64,000 nt of DNA from the NCBI RefSeq assembly GCF_018881715.1, contig NZ_JACVPW010000013.1, positions 186,001 through 250,000 on the forward strand, in the 5' to 3' direction. The notes below the pieces were generated by a model that saw nothing but the letters and a program-made list of their open reading frames with translations, ran no database searches and was not told where the DNA came from. Source of the stretch: Polynucleobacter parvulilacunae (lineage in GTDB: Bacteria > Pseudomonadota > Gammaproteobacteria > Burkholderiales > Burkholderiaceae). This document shows, one piece after another, positions 46,713 to 56,521 of the stretch. Numbering within the stretch: position 1 is the first letter of the stretch; the number at the start of each line of letters is the position of its first letter. The position numbers and the translations under genes were made by a program.

Positions 46713-47834
46713 ATGGGTGAATCTGCTAACGGCCTGATTAATAGACCAATTTTGGCCTCTATTCATACTGCCGCCTTTCAGCATAATTTAAACCGAGTTC
46801 GGGAGTTGGCGCCAGAGTCCAAGATTTGGGCTGTGATCAAAGCCCGTGCCTATGGCCATTGTTTTGATGCTGCCCTTAAGGGTTTGGCCTCAACGGATGG
46901 CTTTGCCTTATTGGATATACAAGACGCGTCCTGGTTGCGGGAGCATGGCTGGAAAGGCCGCATTCTTCTTTTGGAGGGGTTCTTTCATGAAAATGAGCTA
47001 ACCCTAGCGGAAGATTTGGAGTGTGATCTGGTAGTTCACTGTGATGCGCAGGTTGAATGGTTGGAAAGATTTAAGGGTAAAAACCACAAACCTTTTAATG
47101 TCTTTCTGAAGATGAATACCGGCATGAACCGCCTTGGATTTAGGCCCGAAGCCTATCGGATTGGCTTTCATCGTTTACATGCGGCTGGTTATCACATGCA
47201 TCACATGACGCACTTTGCTAATGCCGACCAAGTGGATCAATTACCTTCAGTTGGTGCTCAACAAGAATTATTTAATGAAACTATTGTGGGTCTAGAAGGC
47301 GCTACCTCTTTGGCTAACTCTGCCGCTATCTTGTGGCATCGTAACGCTTTGGGTGATTGGGTTCGTCCCGGCATCATGTTGTATGGCGCATCTCCAACTG
47401 GTCAGCATGTCGACATCGAGCATGCCAATCTTCAGGCGGTGATGCAACTGCATAGCGAAATTATTGATATTCAAGACCTTCAAAAGGGCGACCGAATTGG
47501 ATATGGCGGCAGATACGAGGCTCCGAGTGCAATGCGAGTCGGTATCGTTGCTTGTGGATATGCAGACGGTTATCCGCGCCATGCAAAAGATGGCACCCCC
47601 GTGTGGGTTGCTAACGGCACAGGTGATCAAGGAGTTATTTGTCCGCTAGTAGGAAGGGTTTCGATGGATATGTTGGCAATTGATTTGCGCAAGGTTCCAA
47701 ATGCAAACATCGGTAGCGTTGTGCAACTGTGGGGCGATAAGGTGGCTGTAGATGATGTTGCTCAAATGAGCGATACGATTGGCTATGAGTTGCTATGCGC
47801 TGTAGCCCCAAGGGTTCCTGTCGCCATTAAATAA
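46713..47834 (+). CDS. alr: Alanine racemase
   Basis: PLP enzyme making D-alanine for peptidoglycan. Cofactor Lys43 sits in VIKARAYGH (most family members read KANAYGHG). MNTGMNRLGF and the substrate-pocket HFANAD are present, and the second catalytic base is the Tyr in RIGYGGRYEAP; PLVGRVSMDM closes the site. The start is ATG 46713, with a very strong AAAGGAGGGG before it; an ATG at 46695 lies upstream of that ribosome site and is rejected. Length 373 aa is normal. Confidence 0.96.
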   Translation: MGESANGLINRPILASIHTAAFQHNLNRVRELAPESKIWAVIKARAYGHCFDAALKGLASTDGFALLDIQDASWLREHGWKGRILLLEGFFHENELTLAEDLECDLVVHCDAQVEWLERFKGKNHKPFNVFLKMNTGMNRLGFRPEAYRIGFHRLHAAGYHMHHMTHFANADQVDQLPSVGAQQELFNETIVGLEGATSLANSAAILWHRNALGDWVRPGIMLYGASPTGQHVDIEHANLQAVMQLHSEIIDIQDLQKGDRIGYGGRYEAPSAMRVGIVACGYADGYPRHAKDGTPVWVANGTGDQGVICPLVGRVSMDMLAIDLRKVPNANIGSVVQLWGDKVAVDDVAQMSDTIGYELLCAVAPRVPVAIK

Positions 47835-47861
47835 ACTACTGAAATAACAAAGCAGGAAATA

Positions 47862-47888
47862 AAAAATCCTCCGAGTTGGAGGATTTTT
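47862..47888. terminator. Bidirectional terminator between alr and bamD
   Basis: Stem AAAAATCCTCC with GGAGGATTTTT and a 5-base loop, T runs on both strands, between convergent genes. Confidence 0.85.
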
Positions 47889-47925
47889 ATTGGTTGGTAA
47901 GTTGCTAGGAGAAGATCGAGGCAGC

Positions 47926-48813
47926 TTACTTATTCCAGAACTGCCACCATCTGCGTTCCTTCTGAACACGCTGGCCTGTAGTCATCATTTGACTGTCTGG
48001 GAAGTTTAATTTAAAGACGCGTGCTGAGTCATTGCTGAGTTGAACCATGCCCAACTTTTCATACGACTTGGTAAGAATGTAAAGCGCTTCCTCAACAGCA
48101 GGTGCGCGGTCATAGTCACGAATCACTAATTGAGCGCGATTGGCTGCAGCCAAGTAGGCGCCACGTTGATAGTAAAAGCGAGCAACGATGACATCTGCCT
48201 CTGCAAGAGAGTTCACGATGTAGCGCATGCGATCCAAGGCGTCAGGTGCATATTTGCTGTTCGGGAAACGCTCGACAACTACTTTGAAAGATTCAAATGC
48301 TTCTTTGGCTGCTTTTGGATCGCGCTCACTGAGATCTTGGCCCGTGAATTTACCCAGCCAACCCAAGTCATCATTAAATGTAATGAGACCTTTTAAATAG
48401 TAGGCGTAATCTAAGCTAGGGCTTCCTTGATGCAATTTAATAAAGCGATCAATAGCAACCAGTGCTTGCGTTTGCTCTTGGGCTTTCCAGTAGCAATAGG
48501 CTGCGTTAATTTGAGCTTGTTGTGAATATGGACCAAATGGAAAGCGCGCCTCTAATTTCTCAAAGTATTTTCCGCACTTAGCAAAGTCAGCATCATTGAG
48601 TTTGTCAGTTGCTTCTGAATAGAGTTTTGCCTCAGACCAAATATCGGTGTCATCTTTAGAGCCCTCGCTACCAGCGCATCCACCTAAAACTATTGCCGCG
48701 AAAAAGAGGGCAATCAGCAGGGCGATTGACCCGCTAAATAAATGAAAGCGCTTTTTTTGTGGGGATGAATTCCCAGCAAGCCTTAAACTGGCGTCTGATA
48801 TTACGTCGGACAT
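47926..48813 (-). CDS. bamD: Outer-membrane assembly lipoprotein BamD
   Basis: Essential lipoprotein of the BAM complex that inserts beta-barrels. The lipobox VLGGC places the lipidated Cys at residue 46 from ATG 48813, after an unusually long polar N-region (about 20 residues) before the hydrophobic stretch. Tetratricopeptide-like repeats follow: YFEKLEARFPFGPYSQQAQ, ALVAIDRFIKLHQGSPSLDYAYYLKGL, SFKVVVERFPNSKYAPDA, ANRAQLVIRDYDRAP. The track of the frame continues to 48840, but that would overlap rluD. It diverges from rluD. Confidence 0.95.
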   Translation of the reverse strand: MSDVISDASLRLAGNSSPQKKRFHLFSGSIALLIALFFAAIVLGGCAGSEGSKDDTDIWSEAKLYSEATDKLNDADFAKCGKYFEKLEARFPFGPYSQQAQINAAYCYWKAQEQTQALVAIDRFIKLHQGSPSLDYAYYLKGLITFNDDLGWLGKFTGQDLSERDPKAAKEAFESFKVVVERFPNSKYAPDALDRMRYIVNSLAEADVIVARFYYQRGAYLAAANRAQLVIRDYDRAPAVEEALYILTKSYEKLGMVQLSNDSARVFKLNFPDSQMMTTGQRVQKERRWWQFWNK

Positions 48814-48833
48814 AACTGAAAGGCTCTCTAAGC

Positions 48834-49874
48834 GTGGCATTGCCGCAAACTCCTGAATCGAATCCCATTGATTATATCGATGATGAGGATTTCATCTCCT
48901 TAGATATCCCTATGGAGATGGCTGGTGAGCGCTTGGATAAGGTGCTGGCAGGGTCTTTGCCTGATTATTCGCGTAATCGCCTAAAAGCTTGGGTTGAGGC
49001 TGGTGCCGTCATGGTTGATGGAAAGGTCACTAAAGCCCGATATTTACTCCATGGGGGCGAGAGTATCAAGGTATTTCCTCAAGAAATGCCCGAACAATTC
49101 GCCTTTAGTCCTGAAGATATCCCTTTGGATGTGGTTTATGAGGATGAGGCCGTCATTGTGGTCAATAAGCCCCCCGGTCTTGTGGTTCATCCTGCGGCCG
49201 GTAATTGGTCGGGAACGCTATTAAATGGGCTCTTATTTCGCTATCCAGAGCTCAAGCTTCTCCCAAGGGCTGGGATTGTGCACCGGCTCGATAAGGACAC
49301 CTCTGGCCTCATGGTAGTTGCTAGAACATCACAGGCCCAAACCTCTTTAGTGCGCCAACTGCAAGACCGAACAGTGGGGCGCCGCTACCTTGCGTGTGTA
49401 TGGGGTGATGCACCAAGTCAAGGCAAGGTATTGGCTTCCGTGGGTCGCGATCAACGAGATCGCCTCAAGATGGCTGCCGGCAGCCCTCAAGGTAAGCCTG
49501 CAGCCACTTTATTTCGCCGCCTAGCCAAAGGTTTTGTTGGAGAGTCTGCTGTAGTTCTATTGGAGTGCCGCCTGGAGACTGGGCGCACCCATCAAATTCG
49601 GGTTCATCTGGAGTCTCTTGGTTTTCCGCTGGTAGGTGATCCGGTATATCGCAAAAAGGTGCCTGGAGCCTCTAAAAACCTCGCATTTAATCGACAGGCT
49701 TTGCACGCCTTCGCGCTGAGTCTTCAGCATCCGGTGAAGAACGAATTGATGACTTGGTTTCGCCTTCCGCCACAAGATTTATTAGATCTATTGCCACAAT
49801 TGGGAATGAATGAAGAGGTGCTACCCAAAGAGGCCGTGGTGTTGGCGTCAATTGAAAATGAATCAAGAGCATGA
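48834..49874 (+). CDS. rluD: 23S rRNA pseudouridine synthase RluD
   Basis: Makes pseudouridines in helix 69 of 23S rRNA. An S4 RNA-binding domain at about residues 28-90 (ERLDKVLAGSLPDYSRNRLKAWVEAGAVMVDGK) precedes the catalytic domain with Asp in GIVHRLDKDTSGLMVVA, then RRYLACVWG and ETGRTHQIRVHLESLGFPLVGDPVY. GTG 48834 is the start; AAGG lies 10 bases before it. The stop overlaps pgeF by four bases. Confidence 0.95.
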   Translation: MALPQTPESNPIDYIDDEDFISLDIPMEMAGERLDKVLAGSLPDYSRNRLKAWVEAGAVMVDGKVTKARYLLHGGESIKVFPQEMPEQFAFSPEDIPLDVVYEDEAVIVVNKPPGLVVHPAAGNWSGTLLNGLLFRYPELKLLPRAGIVHRLDKDTSGLMVVARTSQAQTSLVRQLQDRTVGRRYLACVWGDAPSQGKVLASVGRDQRDRLKMAAGSPQGKPAATLFRRLAKGFVGESAVVLLECRLETGRTHQIRVHLESLGFPLVGDPVYRKKVPGASKNLAFNRQALHAFALSLQHPVKNELMTWFRLPPQDLLDLLPQLGMNEEVLPKEAVVLASIENESRA

Positions 49875-50638
49875 GTTTTATAGTCCCGCAATGGCCAGCT
49901 CCTAAGTCGGTTAAAACTCTGGTGAGCGTTCGCAAGGGTGGCGTTAGTCAGCAGCCTTTCGATAGCCTTAACCTTGGGGATCATGTGGGTGACCGGGCTA
50001 AAGATGTTTTGGCAAACAGGGCTATCTTTGCCAAGGAGTTGCCTACTGAGCCCTTGTGGCTAAAGCAAACGCACAGCACTGTCGTGAGCACTCCCCACAG
50101 CAGACTGTCTACCGGGGGCGGGGAAATTTCAGCAGATGCCTCGGTCACCAATATTCCTCATGAGGTCTTGGTCATCATGACAGCTGACTGTCTCCCCGTT
50201 CTTTTTACGAACTCCAGGGGCACTGCTGTAGGTGCTGCTCATGCAGGATGGAGGGGGCTTTGTGCAGGAGTGCTTGAAAATACGATTACCGAGCTCTTAA
50301 ATCTTTCGGAAGATAAAAATCCAGCAAGATTGATGGCATGGTTAGGGCCAGCAATTGGTCCTGAAGAATTTGAAGTTGGTGAAGATGTAGTGTTGGCTTT
50401 TGCCAATTCCAATTCTAATTTCCCTGTCCCTGTGGGTTCATTCAAAGCAATTCCAAGTAGACCTGGAAAATTCCTGGCAAATATTTACCAGTTGGCAAGA
50501 GGGCGGCTGGAAGCTTGCGGTATGGAAATCATTTCTGGCGGGGAATTTTGTACCGTTAGAGATAAAGAGCAATTTTTTTCTTATCGTCGTGACGGCAGAA
50601 CAGGTAGATTCGCCTCAGCAATCTGGATTTCAAAATAG
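49871..50638 (+). CDS. pgeF: Peptidoglycan editing factor PgeF (YfiH/laccase-domain family)
   Basis: Cytosolic enzyme that in E. coli removes L-Ser mistakenly placed in UDP-MurNAc dipeptide. The metal site appears as LKQTHSTVVS, VIMTADCLPVLF and AAHAGWRGLCAGVLENT, with the Cys and two His of the family. Some homologues have been reported to act on adenosine, but nothing here ties it to the exported purine genes. ATGA overlap with rluD shows operon membership, the usual betaproteobacterial and enterobacterial order bamD / rluD-pgeF. Confidence 0.94.
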   Translation: MSFIVPQWPAPKSVKTLVSVRKGGVSQQPFDSLNLGDHVGDRAKDVLANRAIFAKELPTEPLWLKQTHSTVVSTPHSRLSTGGGEISADASVTNIPHEVLVIMTADCLPVLFTNSRGTAVGAAHAGWRGLCAGVLENTITELLNLSEDKNPARLMAWLGPAIGPEEFEVGEDVVLAFANSNSNFPVPVGSFKAIPSRPGKFLANIYQLARGRLEACGMEIISGGEFCTVRDKEQFFSYRRDGRTGRFASAIWISK

Positions 50639-50753
50639 TTTTAGCAATGCTTATGAGGGTAACTACTAGCCTATCCTTTGGGCTAGGGTATTTGCGTATA
50701 ACTCTCTAGTGCTTAAGGGCGGAGAATGTCTCTAACTAATTGAAGAGACTACT

Positions 50754-52388
50754 ATGTTTGCAGGCATGAATACCGGTGCAACGCCATCTTTGGCACCGCA
50801 CCATATGGCGCTAATTCCGCCCGAGCGCTTATCTGAAATTCAAAAAGAATATTTCACTGAATTAGCGCACATTGCTACCAATCCTGAAGCGATCGAGGTT
50901 AAAGATCGTCGCTTTGCAGGCAAAGCATGGCATTCCTCTTGGAGTAAGGTTATTGCTGCCACTTATTTACTGAATTCCAAACATTTAATGGCATTAGCCA
51001 ATGCAGTGGATACAGATGAAAAGCAAAAGCAAAAAATTCTGTTTACTACTGAGCAAATGATTGATGCGCTTTCACCATCAAACTTTATAGCTACAAATCC
51101 AGAGGTCTTAGAAAGCATTATTAGCTCCCAAGGGCAATCCATTCAAAAAGGAATTGTGAACTTATTGGGGGATATGAAAAAAGGCAAGGTCTCGCAAACG
51201 GATGAGTCTGCTTTTGAAGTTGGTAAAAATATTGCCACTACAGAAGGGCATGTAGTTTTTCGTAATGAGTTGTTTGAGCTGATTCAATACACGCCATTAA
51301 CTGAGCAAGTATTTGAGCGCCCCTATTTGATGGTGCCTCCCTGCATCAATAAGTATTACATTCTGGATTTGCAGCCCGATAACTCCGTAGTGCGCCACAT
51401 GGTGAGTCAAGGCCACACCGTTTTTTTGGTGTCCTGGAAAAATCCAGACGCATCGATGGCCGAAGTCAGTTGGGATGATTACGTCGGCAAGGGCGTCATC
51501 AAAGCAATCGAAGTAGTTAAAGAGATTGGTGATACCAAGCAAATTAATATCTTGGGCTTCTGTGTTGGCGGCACCTTAACGACCTCTGCATTAGCTGTGT
51601 TAGCTGCTCGAGATGAGCATCCGGCTGCTAGCTTGACGCTATTTACGACCTTATTGGATTTTACGAACACTGGCATTTTGGATGTTTTTATTGATGAAGA
51701 CATGGTCGAGATGCGCGAGAACAGCATCGGTGGCAAGGGTGGTAAATACGGCATGATGTCAGGCTTAGATTTGGGCAATACCTTCTCGTTCTTGCGCCCA
51801 AATGATCTCGTGTGGAACTATGTTGTTGAGAATTATCTTAAGGGTAATTCTCCGCCACCATTTGATTTGCTTTATTGGAATGGCGACTCTACCAATCTAC
51901 CTGGTGCAATGTACTGCTGGTATTTGCGTCATACCTATTTGCAAAATGACTTAGTGAAGCCTGGCAAAGTCAAAATTTGTGGCGAGAAGATTGATCTCGG
52001 AAAAATTACATGTCCTGCGTATCTTTACGCATCACAGGAGGACCACATTGTTCCCTGGCAGTCAGCATACGAGTCAACTCATATCTTGAAAGGTAAAAAC
52101 CGTTTTGTTCTAGGAGCATCAGGACACATTGCGGGAGTAATTAATCCGCCCGCTAAAAATAAACGCTACTACTTTGAAAATAACAAGATTGCTCCTACAG
52201 CCCAAGAGTGGTTAGAAGGTGCAAAACAAATCCCCGGTAGCTGGTGGCCTGACTACACCAAGTGGCTTGAGCAATTTGGTGGAGAGAAGAGGGCGGCAAG
52301 TGCTACTTTTGGAAATACAAAGTACAAAAAAATGGAAGCAGCGCCGGGTGTGTATGTAAAAGAAAAAGTAACACCGGAACTCAAGTAA
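50754..52388 (+). CDS. phaC: Class I polyhydroxyalkanoate synthase
   Basis: Polymerises short-chain (R)-3-hydroxyacyl-CoA into storage polyester. The lipase-like box is NILGFCVGGT, with nucleophile Cys270; the general-base Asp is in ASQEDHIVPW and the His in ASGHIAGVINPP. VPPCINKYYILDLQPDNS and VFLVSWKNPD are further class I blocks. Length 544 aa is a little short of the Cupriavidus enzyme (589), with a short N-terminal region. phaB follows 32 bases later. Confidence 0.96.
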   Translation: MFAGMNTGATPSLAPHHMALIPPERLSEIQKEYFTELAHIATNPEAIEVKDRRFAGKAWHSSWSKVIAATYLLNSKHLMALANAVDTDEKQKQKILFTTEQMIDALSPSNFIATNPEVLESIISSQGQSIQKGIVNLLGDMKKGKVSQTDESAFEVGKNIATTEGHVVFRNELFELIQYTPLTEQVFERPYLMVPPCINKYYILDLQPDNSVVRHMVSQGHTVFLVSWKNPDASMAEVSWDDYVGKGVIKAIEVVKEIGDTKQINILGFCVGGTLTTSALAVLAARDEHPAASLTLFTTLLDFTNTGILDVFIDEDMVEMRENSIGGKGGKYGMMSGLDLGNTFSFLRPNDLVWNYVVENYLKGNSPPPFDLLYWNGDSTNLPGAMYCWYLRHTYLQNDLVKPGKVKICGEKIDLGKITCPAYLYASQEDHIVPWQSAYESTHILKGKNRFVLGASGHIAGVINPPAKNKRYYFENNKIAPTAQEWLEGAKQIPGSWWPDYTKWLEQFGGEKRAASATFGNTKYKKMEAAPGVYVKEKVTPELK

Positions 52389-52420
52389 CAATTAACGAAG
52401 GTTTTTAAAAGGGGAAATTA

Positions 52421-53161
52421 ATGTCTCAAAAAGTCGCATATGTAACTGGTGGTATGGGTGGTATTGGTACCGCTATCTGTCAACGTCTTGCTAAAGACGG
52501 CTTTAAGGTGATTGCTGGCTGTGGCCCGAATTCTCCGCGCAAAGATCGTTGGATTGGCGAGCAGAAAGCGCTCGGCTACGACTTTATCGCCTCTGAGGGC
52601 AACGTTTCTGACTGGGATAGTACTGTTGCCGCCTTTGAAAAAGTAAAGGCTGAAGTAGGTCGTGTTGACGTATTGGTTAACAACGCCGGCATTACTCGTG
52701 ACAGCGTGTTCCGCAAAATGACTCCAGATGCCTGGAAAGCGGTTATCGATACCAACCTGAATTCCCTATTTAACGTAACCAAGCAAGTCATTGATGGCAT
52801 GGTTGAGAATAACTGGGGCCGCATTATCAACATCTCATCTGTGAATGGTCAGAAGGGTCAATTTGGGCAGGCTAACTATTCCACTGCTAAGGCAGGTTTA
52901 CATGGCTTTACGATGGCTTTGGCACAAGAGGTGGCTACAAAGGGTGTGACTGTGAATACTGTCTCTCCTGGCTACATTGGCACTGACATGGTTAAGGCTA
53001 TTCGTGAAGATGTACTGGAAAAGATTGTTTCTGGTATTCCAGTTAAACGCTTGGGTACGCCTGAAGAGATCGCCTCTATTTGTTGCTGGATCGCCTCTGA
53101 CGATGGTGGCTATGCCACTGGTGCAGACTTTTCATTAAACGGTGGCATTCACACTGGTTAA
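52421..53161 (+). CDS. phaB: Acetoacetyl-CoA reductase
   Basis: NADPH-dependent short-chain dehydrogenase giving (R)-3-hydroxybutyryl-CoA for PhaC. Nucleotide loop AYVTGGMGGIGTAIC; NNAGITRD; catalytic Ser in INISSVNGQKGQFGQ and Tyr/Lys in NYSTAKAGLHGF; PGYIGTDMV. Length 246 aa is typical of PhaB. Ribosome site AAAGGGGAAA. It is translated from the phaC operon and is followed by phaR. Confidence 0.96.
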   Translation: MSQKVAYVTGGMGGIGTAICQRLAKDGFKVIAGCGPNSPRKDRWIGEQKALGYDFIASEGNVSDWDSTVAAFEKVKAEVGRVDVLVNNAGITRDSVFRKMTPDAWKAVIDTNLNSLFNVTKQVIDGMVENNWGRIINISSVNGQKGQFGQANYSTAKAGLHGFTMALAQEVATKGVTVNTVSPGYIGTDMVKAIREDVLEKIVSGIPVKRLGTPEEIASICCWIASDDGGYATGADFSLNGGIHTG

Positions 53162-53163
53162 TA

Positions 53164-53261
53164 TTGCGCTGCAGCAATTATTGCAGTTCTTGTAGTACGC
53201 AACACAGCGTATTTACCTTTTGGTCAAACTGGGGCTAAACTACGCTGATGTTGCGATGCAG
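53164..53261. promoter_or_regulatory. Two TTGCG-TGCAG sites upstream of phaR, candidate PhaR boxes
   Basis: TTGCGCTGCAG (53164-53174) and TTGCGATGCAG (53251-53261) differ by one base. Both contain TGC-N3-GCA, the pattern I recall for PhaR of Paracoccus. The second lies 18 bases before the phaR start, a position suited to self-repression. Confidence 0.5.
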
Positions 53262-53279
53262 TAAAGAGTAAGGAAAAAA

Positions 53280-53840
53280 ATGGTAACCCGCGCTAAACGA
53301 GCTGGCGAAGATCGGCTCATCAAGAAGTACCCCAATCGTCGTCTCTACGACACTCAAACTAGTGCGTATGTCACGCTGTCGGACATCAAGAGCTTGGTCA
53401 TGGGCAATGAAGTCTTCAAAGTGGTAGATGCTAAAACTGAAGAAGATTTAACACGCAACATTTTGCTGCAAATTATTCTTGAAGAAGAGGCTGGTGGTGC
53501 ACCAGTATTCTCAACTCAAATGCTTTCTCAAATCATTCGCTTCTATGGAAACTCCATGCAAGGTTTGATGGGAAATTATCTCGAAAAAACTATGCAGTCC
53601 TTTGTGGACATTCACAACAAGCTTGGCGATCAAACCAAAGGACTTGGTGCAGGCAGCACGCCAGAAGCCTGGTCGCAAATGATGAACTTGCAAAATCCAC
53701 TTATGCAAGGCCTGATGGGCAACTACATGGAGCAGAGCAAAGATCTCTTCATTAAGATGCAAGAGCAGGTTCAGGACTCACAAAATATTTTTGGAAACTT
53801 CCCGTTTTCTCCTCAGCCCAACAAAACTGAAAAAGAATAG
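53280..53840 (+). CDS. phaR: Polyhydroxyalkanoate synthesis repressor PhaR
   Basis: Regulator that senses PHA granules and represses phasin and its own gene. The N-terminal DNA-binding PHB-accumulation domain reads [28 protein letters not shown], followed by [25 protein letters not shown]. The C-terminal half holds repeated amphipathic blocks ([30 protein letters not shown]) likely to bind the polymer. Length 186 aa is normal. Ribosome site AAGGA just before ATG 53280. Confidence 0.95.
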   Translation: MVTRAKRAGEDRLIKKYPNRRLYDTQTSAYVTLSDIKSLVMGNEVFKVVDAKTEEDLTRNILLQIILEEEAGGAPVFSTQMLSQIIRFYGNSMQGLMGNYLEKTMQSFVDIHNKLGDQTKGLGAGSTPEAWSQMMNLQNPLMQGLMGNYMEQSKDLFIKMQEQVQDSQNIFGNFPFSPQPNKTEKE

Positions 53841-53842
53841 TT

Positions 53843-55201
53843 GTGGCCGGGAAAATTGGATTTGTTTCCTTGGGATGCCCTAAGGCGCTAGTAGATTCTG
53901 AACTTATCCTGACGCAACTGAGTGCTGAAGGTTACGAGACTGCTAAAGATTATTCGGGCGCAGATTTGGTTGTTGTGAATACCTGCGGCTTCATTGATTC
54001 AGCAGTTGAGGAGAGTCTCTCCGCTATTGGTGAGGCCTTGGCTGAAAACGGTAAAGTGATTGTGACCGGTTGTTTGGGCGCCAGAAAAAATGCCGATGGC
54101 AGCGATCTTATTTCTAGCATTCACCCTAAAGTCCTTGCTGTAACAGGGCCGCACGCCACTGATGAGGTGATGCAAGCAATTCATTTGCACCTGCCTAAGC
54201 CGCACGATCCTTTCACGGATTTAGTGCCACCTGCTGGTGTAAAGCTCACACCAAAACATTACGCCTATCTCAAAATTAGCGAAGGCTGTAATCATCGCTG
54301 TACTTTTTGCATCATCCCGAATTTACGTGGTGATTTAGTTTCGCGTCCAATCGGCGAAGTACTGCTTGAGGCAAAGCGTTTATTTGAGTCAGGTGTTAAA
54401 GAGCTCTTGGTTGTATCGCAAGACACCAGTGCTTATGGCGTTGATATTCAATATCGCACTGGATTTTGGGATGGCAAGCCAGTGAAAACCAAAATGTTTG
54501 ATTTGGTGAATGCTTTAAATCAAATTGCTAGAGAGCATCAAGCTTGGGTGCGATTGCATTATGTTTATCCATATCCACACGTCGATGATGTTTTGCCTTT
54601 GATGGCGGAGTTCTCCGAACACGGCTATGGTGTATTGCCGTATTTAGATATTCCGCTACAGCATGCCCATCCAGATGTACTCAAACGTATGAAACGTCCT
54701 GCTAGCGGAGAAAAGAATTTAGAGCGGATTCTGGCATGGCGTGAAGCATGCCCAGGCTTGGTGATTCGCAGCACCTTTATTGCTGGATTTCCTGGTGAGA
54801 CTGAGGAAGAGTTTGAATACCTACTCAATTTCCTGGATGAGGCTCAAATTGATAGGGCTGGTTGTTTTGCCTATTCACCAGTGGAAGGCGCCACTGCCAA
54901 TCAATTGGATAACCCAGTGCCAGACGAAATTCGTGAAGAACGCCGCGCCAGATTTATGGCTAAGGCTGAAGATATCTCCATTAAGCGACTTGCTAAAAAA
55001 TTAGGCAAACGTATTCAGGTCATCATTGACCGGGTGGATGACCAGGGTGGAATTGGCAGAAGCATTGGTGATGCCCCTGAAATTGATGGTTTGGTGAGGG
55101 TTTTGCCGCCTAGCAAGCCTTCTAAGCGCTACCGTGCTGGAGAAATCATCAGAGCGACTGTTGTTAGCTCCCAAGGGCATGACCTAATAGCCGAAACTTG
55201 A
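53843..55201 (+). CDS. rimO: Ribosomal protein S12 methylthiotransferase
   Basis: Radical-SAM enzyme adding a methylthio group to Asp88 of S12. N-terminal cluster domain: [35 protein letters not shown]. Radical-SAM cluster: [22 protein letters not shown]. The C-terminal TRAM domain ends the chain. GTG start at 53843, two bases after phaR, so it is read with the PHA genes although its job is unrelated; this links phaR and bktB physically. Confidence 0.96.
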   Translation: MAGKIGFVSLGCPKALVDSELILTQLSAEGYETAKDYSGADLVVVNTCGFIDSAVEESLSAIGEALAENGKVIVTGCLGARKNADGSDLISSIHPKVLAVTGPHATDEVMQAIHLHLPKPHDPFTDLVPPAGVKLTPKHYAYLKISEGCNHRCTFCIIPNLRGDLVSRPIGEVLLEAKRLFESGVKELLVVSQDTSAYGVDIQYRTGFWDGKPVKTKMFDLVNALNQIAREHQAWVRLHYVYPYPHVDDVLPLMAEFSEHGYGVLPYLDIPLQHAHPDVLKRMKRPASGEKNLERILAWREACPGLVIRSTFIAGFPGETEEEFEYLLNFLDEAQIDRAGCFAYSPVEGATANQLDNPVPDEIREERRARFMAKAEDISIKRLAKKLGKRIQVIIDRVDDQGGIGRSIGDAPEIDGLVRVLPPSKPSKRYRAGEIIRATVVSSQGHDLIAET

Positions 55202-55293
55202 CGAATGCAATAAAACTGATGGTTGAATTACTTATTAAGTACTAATTTAGTACAAAGTCAGCCTAATAATTAGGCTTAGCAAAGGGGATTGAT

Positions 55294-56478
55294 ATGAGTC
55301 GTGATGTCGTTGTCTTAAGTGCAGTTCGTTCCGCAATTGGCACCTTTAATGGTTCCCTCAGCAGCTTTGAGCCTTCTGAGCTCGGCGGCATTGTGATGAA
55401 AGAGGCAGTTGCTCGCTCAGGTGTTGATCCAGCGTTGATCAATTATGTGACAGTTGGAAACACAATTCCTACAGATAGTCGTTATGCGTATGTTGCACGT
55501 GTTGCATCTATTCAGGCTGGCTTGCCAATGGAATCCGTTGCGATGGCATTGAACCGCCTCTGTAGCTCTGGCCTACAAGCGATTGTGACGACTGCACAGC
55601 AAATTATGTTGGGTGATTGTGATTACGGCGTTGGTGGCGGTGTTGAAGTAATGTCACGCGGTATGTATGGTTCACCTGCAATGCGTAGTGGTGCTCGTAT
55701 GGGCGATACCAAGATGCTCGACTTAATGGTTGCGGTTTTGACTGATCCATTTGGCGTTGGCCATATGGGCGTTACAGCTGAAAACCTCGTTGAGAAATGG
55801 AAGCTGACACGCGAAGAGCAGGACGCATTGGCAGTAGAGTCACACCGCCGTGCAGCTAATGCAATTAAAGAGGGTCGCTTTAAGTCTCAGATCGTTCCTA
55901 TTACGATTAAAACTCGTAAGGGCGATATCGTGTTTGATACTGATGAGCATTGCAAGCCAGAGACCACTATGGAAACGCTTGGCAAGATGAAAGCCGTGTT
56001 CAAAAAAGAAGGCGGCTCTGTTACTGCAGGTAATGCCTCTGGTATTAATGATGGCGCTGCGTTCTTTGTATTGGCCGATGCCGAAACGGCTAAAAAGGCT
56101 GGGCATAAGCCAATCGCTCGTTTGGTTTCTTATGCAGTTGCTGGTGTGCCAAACCACATCATGGGTGAGGGCCCAATCCCGGCTACTAAGATTGCTCTAG
56201 AGCGTGCTGGCCTAAAGTTAGATCAAATCGATGTCATTGAGTCTAATGAAGCTTTTGCTGCTCAAGCTTTGGCAGTGACAAAAGGGTTGGGTTTAGATCC
56301 AGCCAAGACAAACGTAAATGGTGGCGCAATTGCATTAGGTCACCCAATTGGTTGCTCTGGTGCGGCGATTGCCACTAAAGCGATTCACGAACTTCATCGC
56401 GTTCAAGGTAAATATGCATTGGTAACAATGTGTATTGGTGGTGGTCAAGGTATCGCCACTATTTTTGAGCGTTTATAA
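55294..56478 (+). CDS. bktB: Beta-ketothiolase (BktB-type acetyl-CoA acetyltransferase)
   Basis: Condenses two acyl-CoA units to a 3-ketoacyl-CoA for PHA synthesis. Acyl-accepting Cys90 in NRLCSSGLQAI; second catalytic residues in ESNEAFAAQA, GGAIALGHPIGCSGA and VTMCIGGGQGIA. The sequence (RSAIGTFNGSLSSFEPSELGG, HMGVTAENLVEKW) is closer to BktB of Cupriavidus, which also takes propionyl-CoA, than to PhaA. AAAGGGG ribosome site. It has its own 92-base leader with short inverted repeats after rimO. Confidence 0.93.
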   Translation: MSRDVVVLSAVRSAIGTFNGSLSSFEPSELGGIVMKEAVARSGVDPALINYVTVGNTIPTDSRYAYVARVASIQAGLPMESVAMALNRLCSSGLQAIVTTAQQIMLGDCDYGVGGGVEVMSRGMYGSPAMRSGARMGDTKMLDLMVAVLTDPFGVGHMGVTAENLVEKWKLTREEQDALAVESHRRAANAIKEGRFKSQIVPITIKTRKGDIVFDTDEHCKPETTMETLGKMKAVFKKEGGSVTAGNASGINDGAAFFVLADAETAKKAGHKPIARLVSYAVAGVPNHIMGEGPIPATKIALERAGLKLDQIDVIESNEAFAAQALAVTKGLGLDPAKTNVNGGAIALGHPIGCSGAAIATKAIHELHRVQGKYALVTMCIGGGQGIATIFERL

Positions 56479-56521
56479 GCTCTTCTGTAGAAATGATTAC
56501 CCTGATCTCTTGGGTAAAGAC

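Noticed and set aside
49871..50638. PgeF as part of the purine system, since some homologues act on adenosine
   Set aside because: It is 40 kb away, cytosolic, and in its usual operon with rluD; ordinary housekeeping context.
55239..55276. Inverted repeats GTACTA-N3-TAGTAC and AGCCTA-N5-TAGGCT before bktB as operators
   Set aside because: Arms are only six bases in AT-rich DNA; chance cannot be excluded without comparison to relatives.
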